Source: Sphingopyxis sp. (GTDB lineage: Bacteria > Pseudomonadota > Alphaproteobacteria > Sphingomonadales > Sphingomonadaceae). Taken from it: a stretch of DNA of 64,000 nucleotides. The notes under the pieces are model-generated. The model saw only the letters and a program-made list of their open reading frames with translations, had not been told where the DNA came from and did no database searches. Shown here one piece after another: positions 9,313-18,026 of this stretch. A program made the position numbers and the translations under genes. The stretch lies in the NCBI GenBank assembly GCA_030145715.1, contig JAIXHQ010000003.1, positions 1-64,000 of the forward strand, read 5' to 3'. Every line of letters starts with the position of its first letter. Positions within the stretch are counted from its first letter, which is position 1.

Positions 9313-9854
9313 TGGCCGCGCCCGGCACGAATGGCGCGTCGGCGCTATGGGTGGGGCTGCTTACCGGGGCCAGCAGCGTGACGACGCTGGCGCTCGGCTG
9401 CGCGACACCCTTTCCCTCGCTCGCGGCGCTCGCGGCGGTGCATATGCGCCGCCGCGACGGGCTCGCGCTCATGGTGCTGGCATGGACGGTCAGCCAGCTC
9501 GTCGGCTTTCTGCTGCTCGGCTATCCGCGCGACGGCAGCACGCTGGCATGGGGGGTCGGCCTGGGCACGGCAGCGGTCGGGTCGGCGCTCGCCAGCTATG
9601 CCGCGCTGCGCGCGCTGGCCTATCGGTCGGTCGCGGCGCGGCTCAGCCTTGCCTATGCGGCGGGCTTTACCGCGTTCAAGGGCATCATCCTCGGCTGGGC
9701 ACTTGTGCTGGGCGGGCTGCATACGGCGATGGCGCCTGACCTGCTGGTCGAACAATTCGTCCGCAACGCGGCGATCCTGATCGGGCTTTACGGCCTCTAC
9801 CGCCTGCTCATCGCGGTCGGCGTTCCCGCGCCGCCACAGGCGGCGACCGCCTGA
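9312..9854 (+). CDS. Unrecognised polytopic membrane protein of the B12 operon
   Basis: 180 aa, about five hydrophobic segments (roughly 12-31, 51-70, 78-104, 112-136, 150-172) and an ALGCATPFPSL motif in the first. I do not recognise the family. It is locked between btuB and the DUF1636 gene by 1-nt TGATG overlaps on both sides and lies under the cobalamin riboswitch. No BtuCDF or ECF transporter is visible in the window, so a role in corrinoid or cobalt passage through the inner membrane is a reasonable inference, not shown by the sequence. Confidence 0.8.
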   Translation: MAAPGTNGASALWVGLLTGASSVTTLALGCATPFPSLAALAAVHMRRRDGLALMVLAWTVSQLVGFLLLGYPRDGSTLAWGVGLGTAAVGSALASYAALRALAYRSVAARLSLAYAAGFTAFKGIILGWALVLGGLHTAMAPDLLVEQFVRNAAILIGLYGLYRLLIAVGVPAPPQAATA

Positions 9855-10261
9855 TGCTGACGCCCGTCGATCCGGGCCCCGCGGTGGTGGTGTGCAACAC
9901 CTGCCGCCACAGCCGCGAGGCCCAGGTCGATGCAGAGGGGGCGCGCGGCGGCGCGCGCCTCCTCGCGGCGTTGAAACGCCTGAAACAGGACGATCCGCGC
10001 TACGCCGGTATCGCGGTGCAGGAAATGGCCTGCCTTTTTGCGTGCGGCGACCATTGCACCGTCCACCTGCGCGCGCCGGACAAGGTCGGCTATGTGCTCG
10101 GCCGGTTCCACGGCGACATCGCATCGGCGCGCGCCATCCTCGACTATGCGGTCCATTATGCCGCCAGCCCGCATGGCCGGGTTCCCTATTCGCTGTGGCC
10201 CGACGGCATCAAGGGCCATTTCATCACCCGCACCCCACCGCCAGGATTTATCGCCGAATGA
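9854..10261 (+). CDS. DUF1636 family cysteine-rich protein
   Basis: 135 aa. Four cysteines in a thioredoxin-like-ferredoxin arrangement: CNTC near residue 14 and CLFAC near 59, the latter followed by GDHC. DUF1636 proteins are recurrently found near cobalamin genes and are described as metal-binding; a [2Fe-2S] cluster or cobalt/zinc site is possible. The protein is soluble, without a signal peptide. Start and stop overlap both neighbours (TGATG and ATGA), so it is an integral member of the B12 operon. Confidence 0.75.
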   Translation: MLTPVDPGPAVVVCNTCRHSREAQVDAEGARGGARLLAALKRLKQDDPRYAGIAVQEMACLFACGDHCTVHLRAPDKVGYVLGRFHGDIASARAILDYAVHYAASPHGRVPYSLWPDGIKGHFITRTPPPGFIAE

Positions 10262-11274
10262 CCAGCTTTGCATCGACCACCGATTTTGAATCCCTGCTGG
10301 CCGATCTGCGCGATCCCTGCGCCGACGCGGCGGCGGACGCGCGGGTGCGGCAGGCCGAACTGACCAAGCCCGCGGGGTCGCTGGGGCGGCTGGAGGATCT
10401 GGCGATCTTCTTTGCCGGCTGGCAGCGCCGCGCGCGGCCCCGGATCGGTCGCGCCCGCGCCGCGATCTTCGCGGGCAACCATGGCGTCACCGTCCATGGC
10501 GTCAGCGCCTTTCCGCCCAGCGTCACCGCCCAGATGGTCGCCAATTTCGCGCACGGCGGCGCGGCCATCAATGCGCTGTCGGCGGCGGCGGGGCTGGACC
10601 TGACGGTCATCGCGATCGACCTCGACCACCCGACCGCCGATTTCACCACCGCTCCGGCGATGACCGAAAGTGAATGCCTCGACGCGCTGAATCGCGGCGC
10701 GGCGGTGGTCGACGCCGATCTCGACATGATCGTGCTGGGCGAAATGGGCATCGGCAATTCGACCGCCGCCGCGGCGCTGTGCGCGCGCAGCTTCGGCGGC
10801 AACGCCGACACATGGGTCGGCCCGGGCACCGGGGTCGATGGCCATGGCATCGCCCGCAAGGCAGAGGCTGTGGAACGCGCGCTGGCCTTTCACGTCGACG
10901 CCCCCCGGTCGGCGTTCGAAACGCTGCGCCGGGTCGGCGGGCGGGAAATTGCGGCGATCGCCGGTGCGATCCTGCGCGCGCGGCAACTGGGCGTCCCGGT
11001 GCTGCTCGACGGTTTCATCTGCACGTCGGCCATCGCGCCGCTGGCCGCGCAGAACCCCGCCATCACCGCCCATTGCCTGGCCAGCCATTGTTCGGCCGAA
11101 CCGGGGCACCGGCATCTGCTGGACCTGCTCGGCCTCGACCCCTTGCTGAGGCTCGGGATGCGGCTGGGCGAAGGAAGCGGCGCCGCCGTCGCGGCGAATA
11201 TCGTCCGCAGCGCGCTCGCCGCGCATGACGGCATGGCCACCTTTGCCGAGGCACAGGTTTCGGCGGCGCTGTGA
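10258..11274 (+). CDS. cobT: Nicotinate-nucleotide--dimethylbenzimidazole phosphoribosyltransferase CobT
   Basis: A 338-aa enzyme that makes alpha-ribazole phosphate from dimethylbenzimidazole and nicotinate mononucleotide, activating the lower ligand of B12. Typical stretches are TKPAGSLGRLEDLA, FAGNHGVTVHGVSAFP, GEMGIGNSTAAAAL and the late EPGHRHLLD with the conserved EGSGAAVA. The catalytic Glu expected near residue 315 fits LGEGSGAA. The start overlaps the DUF1636 stop by 4 nt and the stop overlaps the next GTG start. Confidence 0.95.
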   Translation: MTSFASTTDFESLLADLRDPCADAAADARVRQAELTKPAGSLGRLEDLAIFFAGWQRRARPRIGRARAAIFAGNHGVTVHGVSAFPPSVTAQMVANFAHGGAAINALSAAAGLDLTVIAIDLDHPTADFTTAPAMTESECLDALNRGAAVVDADLDMIVLGEMGIGNSTAAAALCARSFGGNADTWVGPGTGVDGHGIARKAEAVERALAFHVDAPRSAFETLRRVGGREIAAIAGAILRARQLGVPVLLDGFICTSAIAPLAAQNPAITAHCLASHCSAEPGHRHLLDLLGLDPLLRLGMRLGEGSGAAVAANIVRSALAAHDGMATFAEAQVSAAL

Positions 11275-11840
11275 CGGGCTTTGCGCTCCACCTGCTGCGC
11301 CACGGCGCGCCCGCCACGCCGGGATTGCTGATGGGCCGCACCGATGGCGCACCGACCGAAACGGGCATCGCGGCCTGTGTGGCACAGGCCGGACAATTGA
11401 CCTTCAGCCGCCTTATCGCGTCCGATCTGGCCCGCAGCCGACGCGCGGGGGACGCGATCGGCGCGGCGACCGGCGTGTCGCTGGCGGTCGATCCGCGCTG
11501 GCGCGAACTGGATTTCGGCGAATGGGACGGCATGGCCGCCGCATCGCTGCCGCCGCCGATGCTCACCCGCTTTTGGGACGATCCCGACGCCAACCCGCCG
11601 CCCGGCGGCGAACGCTGGTCCTCGCTGGTCGCCCGTGTCGGCGCCGCCATCGCCGCGCTGGCCCCCGAACCGACGCTGATTGTTACCCATGGCGGCGCGA
11701 TGCGCGCGGCGCTCCACATCCTGTGCGGTTTCGACCGGCATCGGGTCTGGGCGTTCGACCTGCCCTATGCCGCCCTGCTCTCGCTGCGCGTCTGGCCGGG
11801 CGATCCGCCGACCGCGCAGGTCATGGCACTCACGCCATGA
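11271..11840 (+). CDS. cobC: Histidine phosphatase, probable alpha-ribazole phosphatase CobC
   Basis: A 189-aa phosphoglycerate-mutase-fold phosphatase. The catalytic RHG is at residues 10-12; DLARSRRAGDAIG, RELDFGEWDG and VTHGGAMRA supply the second Arg, the Glu and the second His. It starts at GTG overlapping the cobT stop (GTGA). The position between cobT and cobS points to dephosphorylation of alpha-ribazole-5'-phosphate (or adenosylcobalamin 5'-phosphate), the CobC step in Salmonella naming. Specificity is inferred from context. Confidence 0.85.
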   Translation: MTGFALHLLRHGAPATPGLLMGRTDGAPTETGIAACVAQAGQLTFSRLIASDLARSRRAGDAIGAATGVSLAVDPRWRELDFGEWDGMAAASLPPPMLTRFWDDPDANPPPGGERWSSLVARVGAAIAALAPEPTLIVTHGGAMRAALHILCGFDRHRVWAFDLPYAALLSLRVWPGDPPTAQVMALTP

Positions 11841-12556
11841 AGGGGCTGATCGTTGCGGTCCAGTTTCTGACCCGGCTACCGACGCCGCTCGTCACCGTGT
11901 CGAACGACGAATTTGCCGCGTCGATGCGCTGGTTCCCCGCCGTCGGCCTGATCGTCGGCGCGCTTGTCGCCGGGGCGGGCTGGGCGGTCGCCGCGATCGA
12001 TCCATGGACGGCGGCGCTCGCCGCGCTGCTGGTCTGGGTCGCGGTAACGGGCGCGCTGCACCTCGACGGGCTGGGCGACATCGCCGACGCGGGCGGCGCG
12101 GCGCACAAGGACCGCGACCGGCTGCTCGCCGTGCTTTCCGACCCGCATATCGGCAGTTTCGGCGTCGCGGCGATCGGCTTGCAGCTTGTCGCCAAGCTGG
12201 TGCTGCTGCACGCGCTGATCGACCGTCAGGCCTTTGCCGTCGTCGCATTCATTCCGTTCGCGGCGCGCATCGGCCCGCTCATCTGGTCGCGGACGCTTCC
12301 CGATCTCCACGCCGGATTGGGATCGCGGTTTCGCAACGCCGTGCGGCCGGTCGACCTGCTGATCTGGGGCGCGGCGCTGGTCGCGGCGGCGTGGATGGCG
12401 CCCGCGCTGCTGATCGCGCCGCTTGCCTTTTGGGGGTGGCGCCATTGGCTGCTGACGCGGATCGGCGGCATTTCAGGCGACGGCCACGGCGCGGGGATCG
12501 AAATTTGCGAAACGCTGTTGCTCGTCGCCGCGCTGTTTTGGGCGCATGGCGCATGA
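11837..12556 (+). CDS. cobS: Adenosylcobinamide-GDP ribazoletransferase CobS
   Basis: A 239-aa inner-membrane enzyme that joins alpha-ribazole to AdoCbi-GDP, the last step of B12 assembly. The N-terminal QFLTRLPTP and HLDGLGDIADA, with the metal-binding Asp residues, then KDRDRLLAVLSDPHIGSFG are hallmarks of CobS. Five to six hydrophobic segments follow. The start overlaps the cobC stop (ATGA) and the stop overlaps the next start (ATGA). Confidence 0.95.
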   Translation: MKGLIVAVQFLTRLPTPLVTVSNDEFAASMRWFPAVGLIVGALVAGAGWAVAAIDPWTAALAALLVWVAVTGALHLDGLGDIADAGGAAHKDRDRLLAVLSDPHIGSFGVAAIGLQLVAKLVLLHALIDRQAFAVVAFIPFAARIGPLIWSRTLPDLHAGLGSRFRNAVRPVDLLIWGAALVAAAWMAPALLIAPLAFWGWRHWLLTRIGGISGDGHGAGIEICETLLLVAALFWAHGA

Positions 12557-13530
12557 TCGGCGCATGGACGGACCATGGCGGCGCGATCGAGGCCGCGAAA
12601 CGGCATTTCGGCGCATCGGACGCTGGCGGCTGGATCGACCTGTCGACCGGGATCAATCCGCATCCATGGCCCGGCGCCGCCGCTATGGCGGTCGATTGGC
12701 AGCGGCTGCCCGAACCTGCGGCGCTCGCCGCTCTCGAAACCGCCGCCGCGCGCCATTTCGGCATCGCCGCCGACCATGTCTGTGCGGTGCCGGGCAGCGA
12801 GATCGGCCTGCGCCTGATCGGCGCGCTGATCGGGGGGCCCGCGCATCATGTCGCGCCCGCCTATCGCACCCATGGCGAAATGATCGCGGGCAGTTCGGCG
12901 ATCGACGGGTCGGCGGCGCGCGATGCGGCCGATACGCTGATCCTCGCCAACCCCAATAATCCTGATGGGCGCATCATCGATGCCGACGCGATGCGCGCGA
13001 TGCTCGCGGGCCGCGCCGGATGGCTGCTCGTCGACGAAGCCTTTGCCGACGCCGATCCGGCGCTCAGTGTCGCGGGATCGGTCGGCGACGCGCAAAGGCT
13101 GATCGTCTTTCGCTCCTTTGGAAAATTCTTTGGGCTGGCGGGCGTCCGGCTCGGCTTTGTCGTTGCGCCGCGCGCCGTCGTCGCCGCGCTACGCGATCGG
13201 CTGGGCGCCTGGCCGCTGTCGGCGGCGGCGATCGCCATCGGCGCGGCGGCCTATGCCGATGATCAGTGGATCGCCGCGATGCGCCAGCGGCTGAACAAAG
13301 ATGCGGCGGCGCTGGACGCGGTGCTGACGCGGCGGGGGTTTCGCCCCGTCGGCCGCTGCCCGCTCTTTCGGCTGATCGAGGCGGACGACGCTTCCGCCCT
13401 GTTCGACCGGCTGGCGCGGCGCGCGATCCTGACCCGCCCCTTCGCCGACCAGCCGCACCGGCTGCGCATCGGCCTGCCTGCCGATGCCGCCGCCCTTGCC
13501 CGCCTCGACGCGGCGCTGGCCGATGGCTGA
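12553..13530 (+). CDS. cobD: PLP-dependent threonine-phosphate decarboxylase-like protein (CobD of Salmonella, CobC of Pseudomonas denitrificans)
   Basis: A 325-aa class I/II aminotransferase-fold protein. Visible are DLSTGINPHPWP at the start, the NPNNPDGR loop, LVDEAFAD with the PLP-contacting Asp, and FRSFGKFFGLAGVRLGF with the PLP Lys. It supplies (R)-1-amino-2-propanol O-2-phosphate for the nucleotide loop. Two naming systems clash: the P. denitrificans name is CobC. It overlaps cobS by 4 nt and the next gene by 8 nt. Confidence 0.92.
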   Translation: MIGAWTDHGGAIEAAKRHFGASDAGGWIDLSTGINPHPWPGAAAMAVDWQRLPEPAALAALETAAARHFGIAADHVCAVPGSEIGLRLIGALIGGPAHHVAPAYRTHGEMIAGSSAIDGSAARDAADTLILANPNNPDGRIIDADAMRAMLAGRAGWLLVDEAFADADPALSVAGSVGDAQRLIVFRSFGKFFGLAGVRLGFVVAPRAVVAALRDRLGAWPLSAAAIAIGAAAYADDQWIAAMRQRLNKDAAALDAVLTRRGFRPVGRCPLFRLIEADDASALFDRLARRAILTRPFADQPHRLRIGLPADAAALARLDAALADG

Positions 13531-14461
13531 ACCGATCGCGCTCACCGCCCTCGCGCTCGACGCCGCCCTCGGCTGGCCGCGCGCGCTTTACCGACGCATC
13601 GGCCACCCCGTCGGCCTCTTCGCCGCCCTCCTCTCCTGGTGCGAAACGCGCTGGAATAGAGCCAGCCACAGCGCCGCCGCGCGGCGCCTGTTCGGCATCG
13701 CCACGCTGGTCCTGCTGGTCATCGTCGCCGCAGGTACGGCATGGGCCGCGCAGTATTTGCTGCTGACCGCGCTGGACGGCTGGGGCTGGATCGCCGTCGC
13801 GATCCTCGCTTGGCCCGCGCTCGCGCAGCGGAGCCTGTTCGACCATGTGCGCGCGGTCGGCGAACGGATCGACGCCCATGACCTGCCCGGCGCACGGACC
13901 GCCGTCGGCATGATCGTCGGCCGCGACACGGCCACGCTGGACGAGGCGGGTGTCGCACGCGCCGCGATCGAAAGCCTGGCGGAAAGTTTTTGCGACGGTG
14001 TCGTGGCGCCGCTTTTCTGGCTCCTTCTCCTCGGCCTGCCGGGCATCTGGGCCTATAAGGCGATCAATACCGCCGACAGCCTGATCGGTCATCGCGAGGA
14101 ACGATGGCGGGACTTCGGCTGGGCGGCGGCGCGCACGGACGATCTCGCCAACTGGATTCCCGCCCGACTGGCGGGGGTGCTGCTCTGCCTTGCCGGGGGT
14201 GGCGGGTGGCGCATCATGCGGCGCGACGCGCGCAACCACGCCTCGCCCAACGCGGGCTGGCCAGAGGCGGCGATGGCGGGCGCGCTGGGGCTTCGACTGG
14301 CGGGTCCGATCGCCTATGACGGGGTAATGCACGACAAGCTCTGGATCGGCGAGGGTCATGGCACAGCGGGCGGCGGCGACATCGACCGCGCGCTGGCGAT
14401 CTATCTGCGCGCGGGTGCGATGCTGTGGCTGATCGCGGGGGGCGCGGCATGGCTGCGCTGA
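13523..14461 (+). CDS. cbiB: Adenosylcobinamide-phosphate synthase CbiB (CobD in P. denitrificans)
   Basis: A 312-aa membrane protein that attaches aminopropanol (phosphate) to cobyric acid. The ATG at 13523 overlaps the upstream gene by 8 nt; a further upstream in-frame ATG would overlap more and adds nonconserved residues. The first residues carry ALDAALGWP, and [22 protein letters not shown] and [10 protein letters not shown] are strongly conserved CbiB motifs, as is [19 protein letters not shown]. Several membrane segments are present. Its product enters the CobU/CobS steps encoded in the same operon. Confidence 0.94.
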   Translation: MAEPIALTALALDAALGWPRALYRRIGHPVGLFAALLSWCETRWNRASHSAAARRLFGIATLVLLVIVAAGTAWAAQYLLLTALDGWGWIAVAILAWPALAQRSLFDHVRAVGERIDAHDLPGARTAVGMIVGRDTATLDEAGVARAAIESLAESFCDGVVAPLFWLLLLGLPGIWAYKAINTADSLIGHREERWRDFGWAAARTDDLANWIPARLAGVLLCLAGGGGWRIMRRDARNHASPNAGWPEAAMAGALGLRLAGPIAYDGVMHDKLWIGEGHGTAGGGDIDRALAIYLRAGAMLWLIAGGAAWLR

Positions 14462-15906
14462 TGATACAGGGCACGGGGTCGGACGTCGGCAAATCGGTCC
14501 TCGTCGCGGGCCTCTGCCGCGCCTTTGCCAACCGGGGCCTGACCGTCCGGCCGTTCAAGCCGCAGAATATGTCGAACAATGCCGCGGTCACGATCGACGG
14601 CGGCGAAATCGGGCGGGCGCAGGCGTTGCAAGCCATCGCGTGCCGCGTCGAACCGCACAGCGACATGAACCCCGTGCTGCTGAAACCGCAAGCCGACCGC
14701 ACATCGCAACTGATCGTCCACGGCCGGGTGCGCGGGACGTTGGGCAGCGGCAATTTCCGCGAAGCGCGCGGCGCGCTGATGGCCGAGGTGCTGCAAAGCT
14801 ATGACCGGCTGCGCGGCGAGAGCGATCTGCTAATCGTCGAGGGCGCGGGATCGCCCGCCGAAATCAACCTGCGCGCGGGCGACATCGCCAACATGGGCTT
14901 TGCGCGCGCCGCCGGGGTGCCGGTCGTGCTGGTCGGCGACATCGACCGGGGCGGCGTCATCGCGTCGCTCGTCGGCACCCGCGCGGTGATAGACCCCGAC
15001 GACGCGGCGATGATCCGCGGTTTCCTGATCAACAAATTCCGCGGCGATCCCGCGCTGTTCGAGGACGGCTATCGCGAAATCGAACGGCGCAGCGGGTGGC
15101 GCGGCTTTGGCGTCATTCCCTGGCTGGCGGCGGCCGCGCGGCTGCCGAGTGAGGACGCCGTGATCCTTGAGCGGCCCGCCGACCCGCGCGAGCGCCGCAC
15201 GCTGATCGCCTGCCCCATCCTGCCGCGCATCGCGAATTTCGACGACCTCGACCCGCTGAAGCTGGAGCCCGGCGTCAAACTCGTCATGATCCCCCCCGGT
15301 CGCCCGATCCCGGCGGAGGCCGCCTTGATCGTCCTGCCGGGATCGAAAGCGACGATCGCCGATCTGGCGGCGCTGCGCGGCGAAGGATGGGACATCGACA
15401 TCAAGGCGCATCATCGGCGCGGCGGCCTGATCCTCGGCCTTTGCGGCGGCTATCAGATGCTGGGCGGGCGCATCGCCGACCCGCTGGGGATAGAAGGCGC
15501 GCCGACGGAGGTCGAGGGTCTTGGCCTGCTCCACGTCGCGACCAGCCTGTCGCCCGCAAAGACGCTGCGCCATGTTCGCGGCCAGGCGATGGGCGCGGCG
15601 ATCGAGGGATATGAAATGCATATGGGCGAAACGAACGGCCCCGACATCGCGCGACCTTTCGCGGTGCTCGACGACGGCGCGCCAGAGGGGGCGGTCAACC
15701 GCGCGGGCAATGTCATCGGGTCCTATCTCCACGGCCTGCTCGCATCCCCCGCGATGCGCGGCGCGATGCTGGCGCGGATCGGGGTCGCGGGCAGCGGCAT
15801 CGATTACAGCGACGACGTCGATGCCGCGCTCGACGACATCGCGGCGGACATATCGGCGCATGTCGACATCGACGCGCTGATCGACCTGGCGCGGGCGGGC
15901 GCATGA
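14449..15906 (+). CDS. cobQ: Cobyric acid synthase CobQ
   Basis: A 485-aa glutamine-dependent amidotransferase that amidates adenosylcobyrinic acid a,c-diamide. The P-loop-like GTGSDVGKS is at residues 8-16, followed by [14 protein letters not shown]. The C-terminal class I glutaminase has its Cys in [10 protein letters not shown] near residue 331 and the His in [10 protein letters not shown] near 428. It begins 13 nt inside cbiB; the ATG at 14461, which overlaps the cbiB stop (TGATG), is an alternative start 4 residues in. Its presence suggests the cell can use cobyrinic diamide or that it assembles cobyric acid elsewhere. Confidence 0.94.
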   Translation: MAALMIQGTGSDVGKSVLVAGLCRAFANRGLTVRPFKPQNMSNNAAVTIDGGEIGRAQALQAIACRVEPHSDMNPVLLKPQADRTSQLIVHGRVRGTLGSGNFREARGALMAEVLQSYDRLRGESDLLIVEGAGSPAEINLRAGDIANMGFARAAGVPVVLVGDIDRGGVIASLVGTRAVIDPDDAAMIRGFLINKFRGDPALFEDGYREIERRSGWRGFGVIPWLAAAARLPSEDAVILERPADPRERRTLIACPILPRIANFDDLDPLKLEPGVKLVMIPPGRPIPAEAALIVLPGSKATIADLAALRGEGWDIDIKAHHRRGGLILGLCGGYQMLGGRIADPLGIEGAPTEVEGLGLLHVATSLSPAKTLRHVRGQAMGAAIEGYEMHMGETNGPDIARPFAVLDDGAPEGAVNRAGNVIGSYLHGLLASPAMRGAMLARIGVAGSGIDYSDDVDAALDDIAADISAHVDIDALIDLARAGA

Positions 15907-16424
15907 CGGCGTCCAGCCTGTTCGTGCTGGGCGGCGCGCGGTCGGGCAAAAGCCGCTATGCACAGGCGCGGGCCGAAGCGGTCGCGGGACGCCATATCTT
16001 CATCGCGACGGCAGAGGCCTTTGACGACGAGATGCGCGACCGGATCGCGCGGCACCGTGCCGACCGCGACGCGCGGTGGCGCACGATCGACGCACCGCGC
16101 GATCTTCCGGCCGCCATCGACGGGATCGACAGCCAGGATGCGGTCATACTGGTCGACTGCCTCACCCTCTGGGTATCGAACCTGCTGTTGGGCGGCGCCG
16201 ATATTCCTGCCGCCACGCGGGACTTATGCGCCGCGATCGCCCGGTTCGATGGCCTGTTGATCCTTGTCGCCAATGAAGTCGGCCTGGGCATCGTGCCCGA
16301 CAATGTACTGGCCCGCCAGTTTCGCGATGCCGCCGGACAGGTGAACCAGGCGGTCGCCGCCACGGTGGACGAGGTCGTCCTGATCACCGCCGGGCTGCCG
16401 CTTTCGCTGAAAAGCCGGGCATAG
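15903..16424 (+). CDS. cobU: Bifunctional adenosylcobinamide kinase / guanylyltransferase
   Basis: A 173-aa enzyme that phosphorylates adenosylcobinamide and adds GMP. The P-loop GGARSGKS is at 10-17, [12 protein letters not shown] and [15 protein letters not shown] are the family's conserved second and third blocks, and [12 protein letters not shown] and [13 protein letters not shown] complete the signature. It overlaps cobQ by 4 nt and ends the visible operon. No corrinoid adenosyltransferase follows, although the pathway needs one. Named cobP in P. denitrificans. Confidence 0.95.
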   Translation: MTASSLFVLGGARSGKSRYAQARAEAVAGRHIFIATAEAFDDEMRDRIARHRADRDARWRTIDAPRDLPAAIDGIDSQDAVILVDCLTLWVSNLLLGGADIPAATRDLCAAIARFDGLLILVANEVGLGIVPDNVLARQFRDAAGQVNQAVAATVDEVVLITAGLPLSLKSRA

Positions 16425-16631
16425 CGCCGGGCAGCGTCACCGCCGCCGCACTATCGCCGCGACCGGCCATGACTTGGGCGACGTTGCCCCTGTTACTTCG
16501 CTGTATTCTGGCGAAACTTTCCTGTTGCTGACATCGATGTTTTTGTTCAGTGTCATCACCTGACGAACGGCATAAATCTTTTCCAGATATTGAAAAATTC
16601 GGATTTTCGACCTCGAAAGCGGAGCCTGCTC

Positions 16632-18026
16632 TTGACCCTTATTCCTCAGGACGCCTCATCCAGCCTGCCGATATTTCCCGATGGCTTTCGCTGGGGCGTT
16701 TCGACGTCGGCCTATCAGATCGAGGGCGCGGTCGATGCCGATGGGCGCGGCCAGTCGAGCTGGGACGTTTTCAGCGCGCAGCCGGGCCGGATCGTCGATG
16801 GTTCGAACGGCGACCGCGCCGCCGATCATTATCGGCGCTACGCCGACGATGTGGCGTTGATGCGCGACCTGGGGGTGACCGATTACCGTTTCTCGATCGC
16901 ATGGCCCCGGATCGTTCCCGGCGGCGATGGCGCCGTCAACGAAGCCGGCCTCGATTTCTATGACCGGCTGATCGACGCGCTGTGCGGTGCGGGCATTTCG
17001 CCGGTCGCGACGCTGTTTCACTGGGACACGCCGCAATGGCTGGAAGATGCGGGCGGCTGGACGAACCGGGACATCGCCCATCGCTTTGCCGAATATGCGG
17101 CGATCGTCGGCAAACGGTTCGGCGACCGGATGGGCATGTGGATCACGCTGAACGAGCCGATGGTCCTGACCAATTTCGGATATGCGCTGGGCGCGCACGC
17201 CCCTGGCCGCACCCTGGGCCTGGGCGCGCTGCCCGTCGCGCATCACCTGCTCCTCGCGCATGGGCTGGCGGCGCAGCAGTTGCGCGCCGCCGGTTGCGCG
17301 CAAATCGGCATCGCCAACAATCACCCGCCCGTCTGGGCGGCCAGCGACGACCCCGCCGATCACGCCGCCGCCCAGCTTTACGACATGCTGGTCAACCGGC
17401 TGTTCGCCGACCCTCTGCTCCTTGGGCATTATCCCGACGCGCTGCGCGACGCGATGCCCGGCCCGGTGGACGACGACCTGCGGATCATCGCCGGGTCGCT
17501 CGACTGGTACGGGCTCAACTATTACAACCCCGAACGCATCGGCGCGCCGTCGGGGCGGGTCAGGCGGCTCGACGGCTTTGACATGCCGACCGACCTGCCG
17601 TTCGATGTCGGAGAGATCGAAGGCTATCCGCGCACCGATTTCGACTGGCCGGTCGTCCCGTCGGGCATCGGCGAAGCGATCGGCCTGCTCCGCGAACGTT
17701 ATGGCGACCAATTGCCGCCGATCCATGTGACCGAAAATGGCTGTTCCTACGCCGATGGCCCGGACGCGGCGGGCCGCATCGCCGACCGGCGCCGCATCGA
17801 TTATCACGACGGCCATATCCGCGCACTGAAACGCGCGATCGACGACGGCGCCGATGTGCGCGGCTATTTCATCTGGTCCCTGCTCGACAATTTCGAATGG
17901 GCCGCGGGCTATGAGCAACGTTTCGGGCTGGTCCATGTCGATTATGACACGATGGAACGGACGCCAAAGGATTCCTATTTCTGGTATCGCGACCTCATCG
18001 CGCGCCAGCCGTCCGCCCGGCGATGA
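16632..18026 (+). CDS. GH1 family beta-glucosidase
   Basis: A 464-aa glycoside hydrolase family 1 enzyme. The acid/base Glu lies in TLNEPM near residue 174 and the nucleophile Glu in VTENGCSY near residue 370; FPDGFRWGVSTSAYQIEGA is the family's N-terminal signature. No signal peptide, so it acts in the cytoplasm. The TTG at 16632 has GGAG 7 nt upstream; a TTG at 16590 would add 14 unconserved residues. Its stop overlaps the following transporter gene (ATGA), pointing to uptake and hydrolysis of a beta-glucoside. Confidence 0.92.
   Translation: MTLIPQDASSSLPIFPDGFRWGVSTSAYQIEGAVDADGRGQSSWDVFSAQPGRIVDGSNGDRAADHYRRYADDVALMRDLGVTDYRFSIAWPRIVPGGDGAVNEAGLDFYDRLIDALCGAGISPVATLFHWDTPQWLEDAGGWTNRDIAHRFAEYAAIVGKRFGDRMGMWITLNEPMVLTNFGYALGAHAPGRTLGLGALPVAHHLLLAHGLAAQQLRAAGCAQIGIANNHPPVWAASDDPADHAAAQLYDMLVNRLFADPLLLGHYPDALRDAMPGPVDDDLRIIAGSLDWYGLNYYNPERIGAPSGRVRRLDGFDMPTDLPFDVGEIEGYPRTDFDWPVVPSGIGEAIGLLRERYGDQLPPIHVTENGCSYADGPDAAGRIADRRRIDYHDGHIRALKRAIDDGADVRGYFIWSLLDNFEWAAGYEQRFGLVHVDYDTMERTPKDSYFWYRDLIARQPSARR

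Noticed and set aside
11680-13530. A 616-codon plus-strand frame that includes the aminotransferase
   Set aside because: Its first 290 codons read cobC and cobS in a wrong frame; only the part from 12553 is coding, with an ATGA overlap start.
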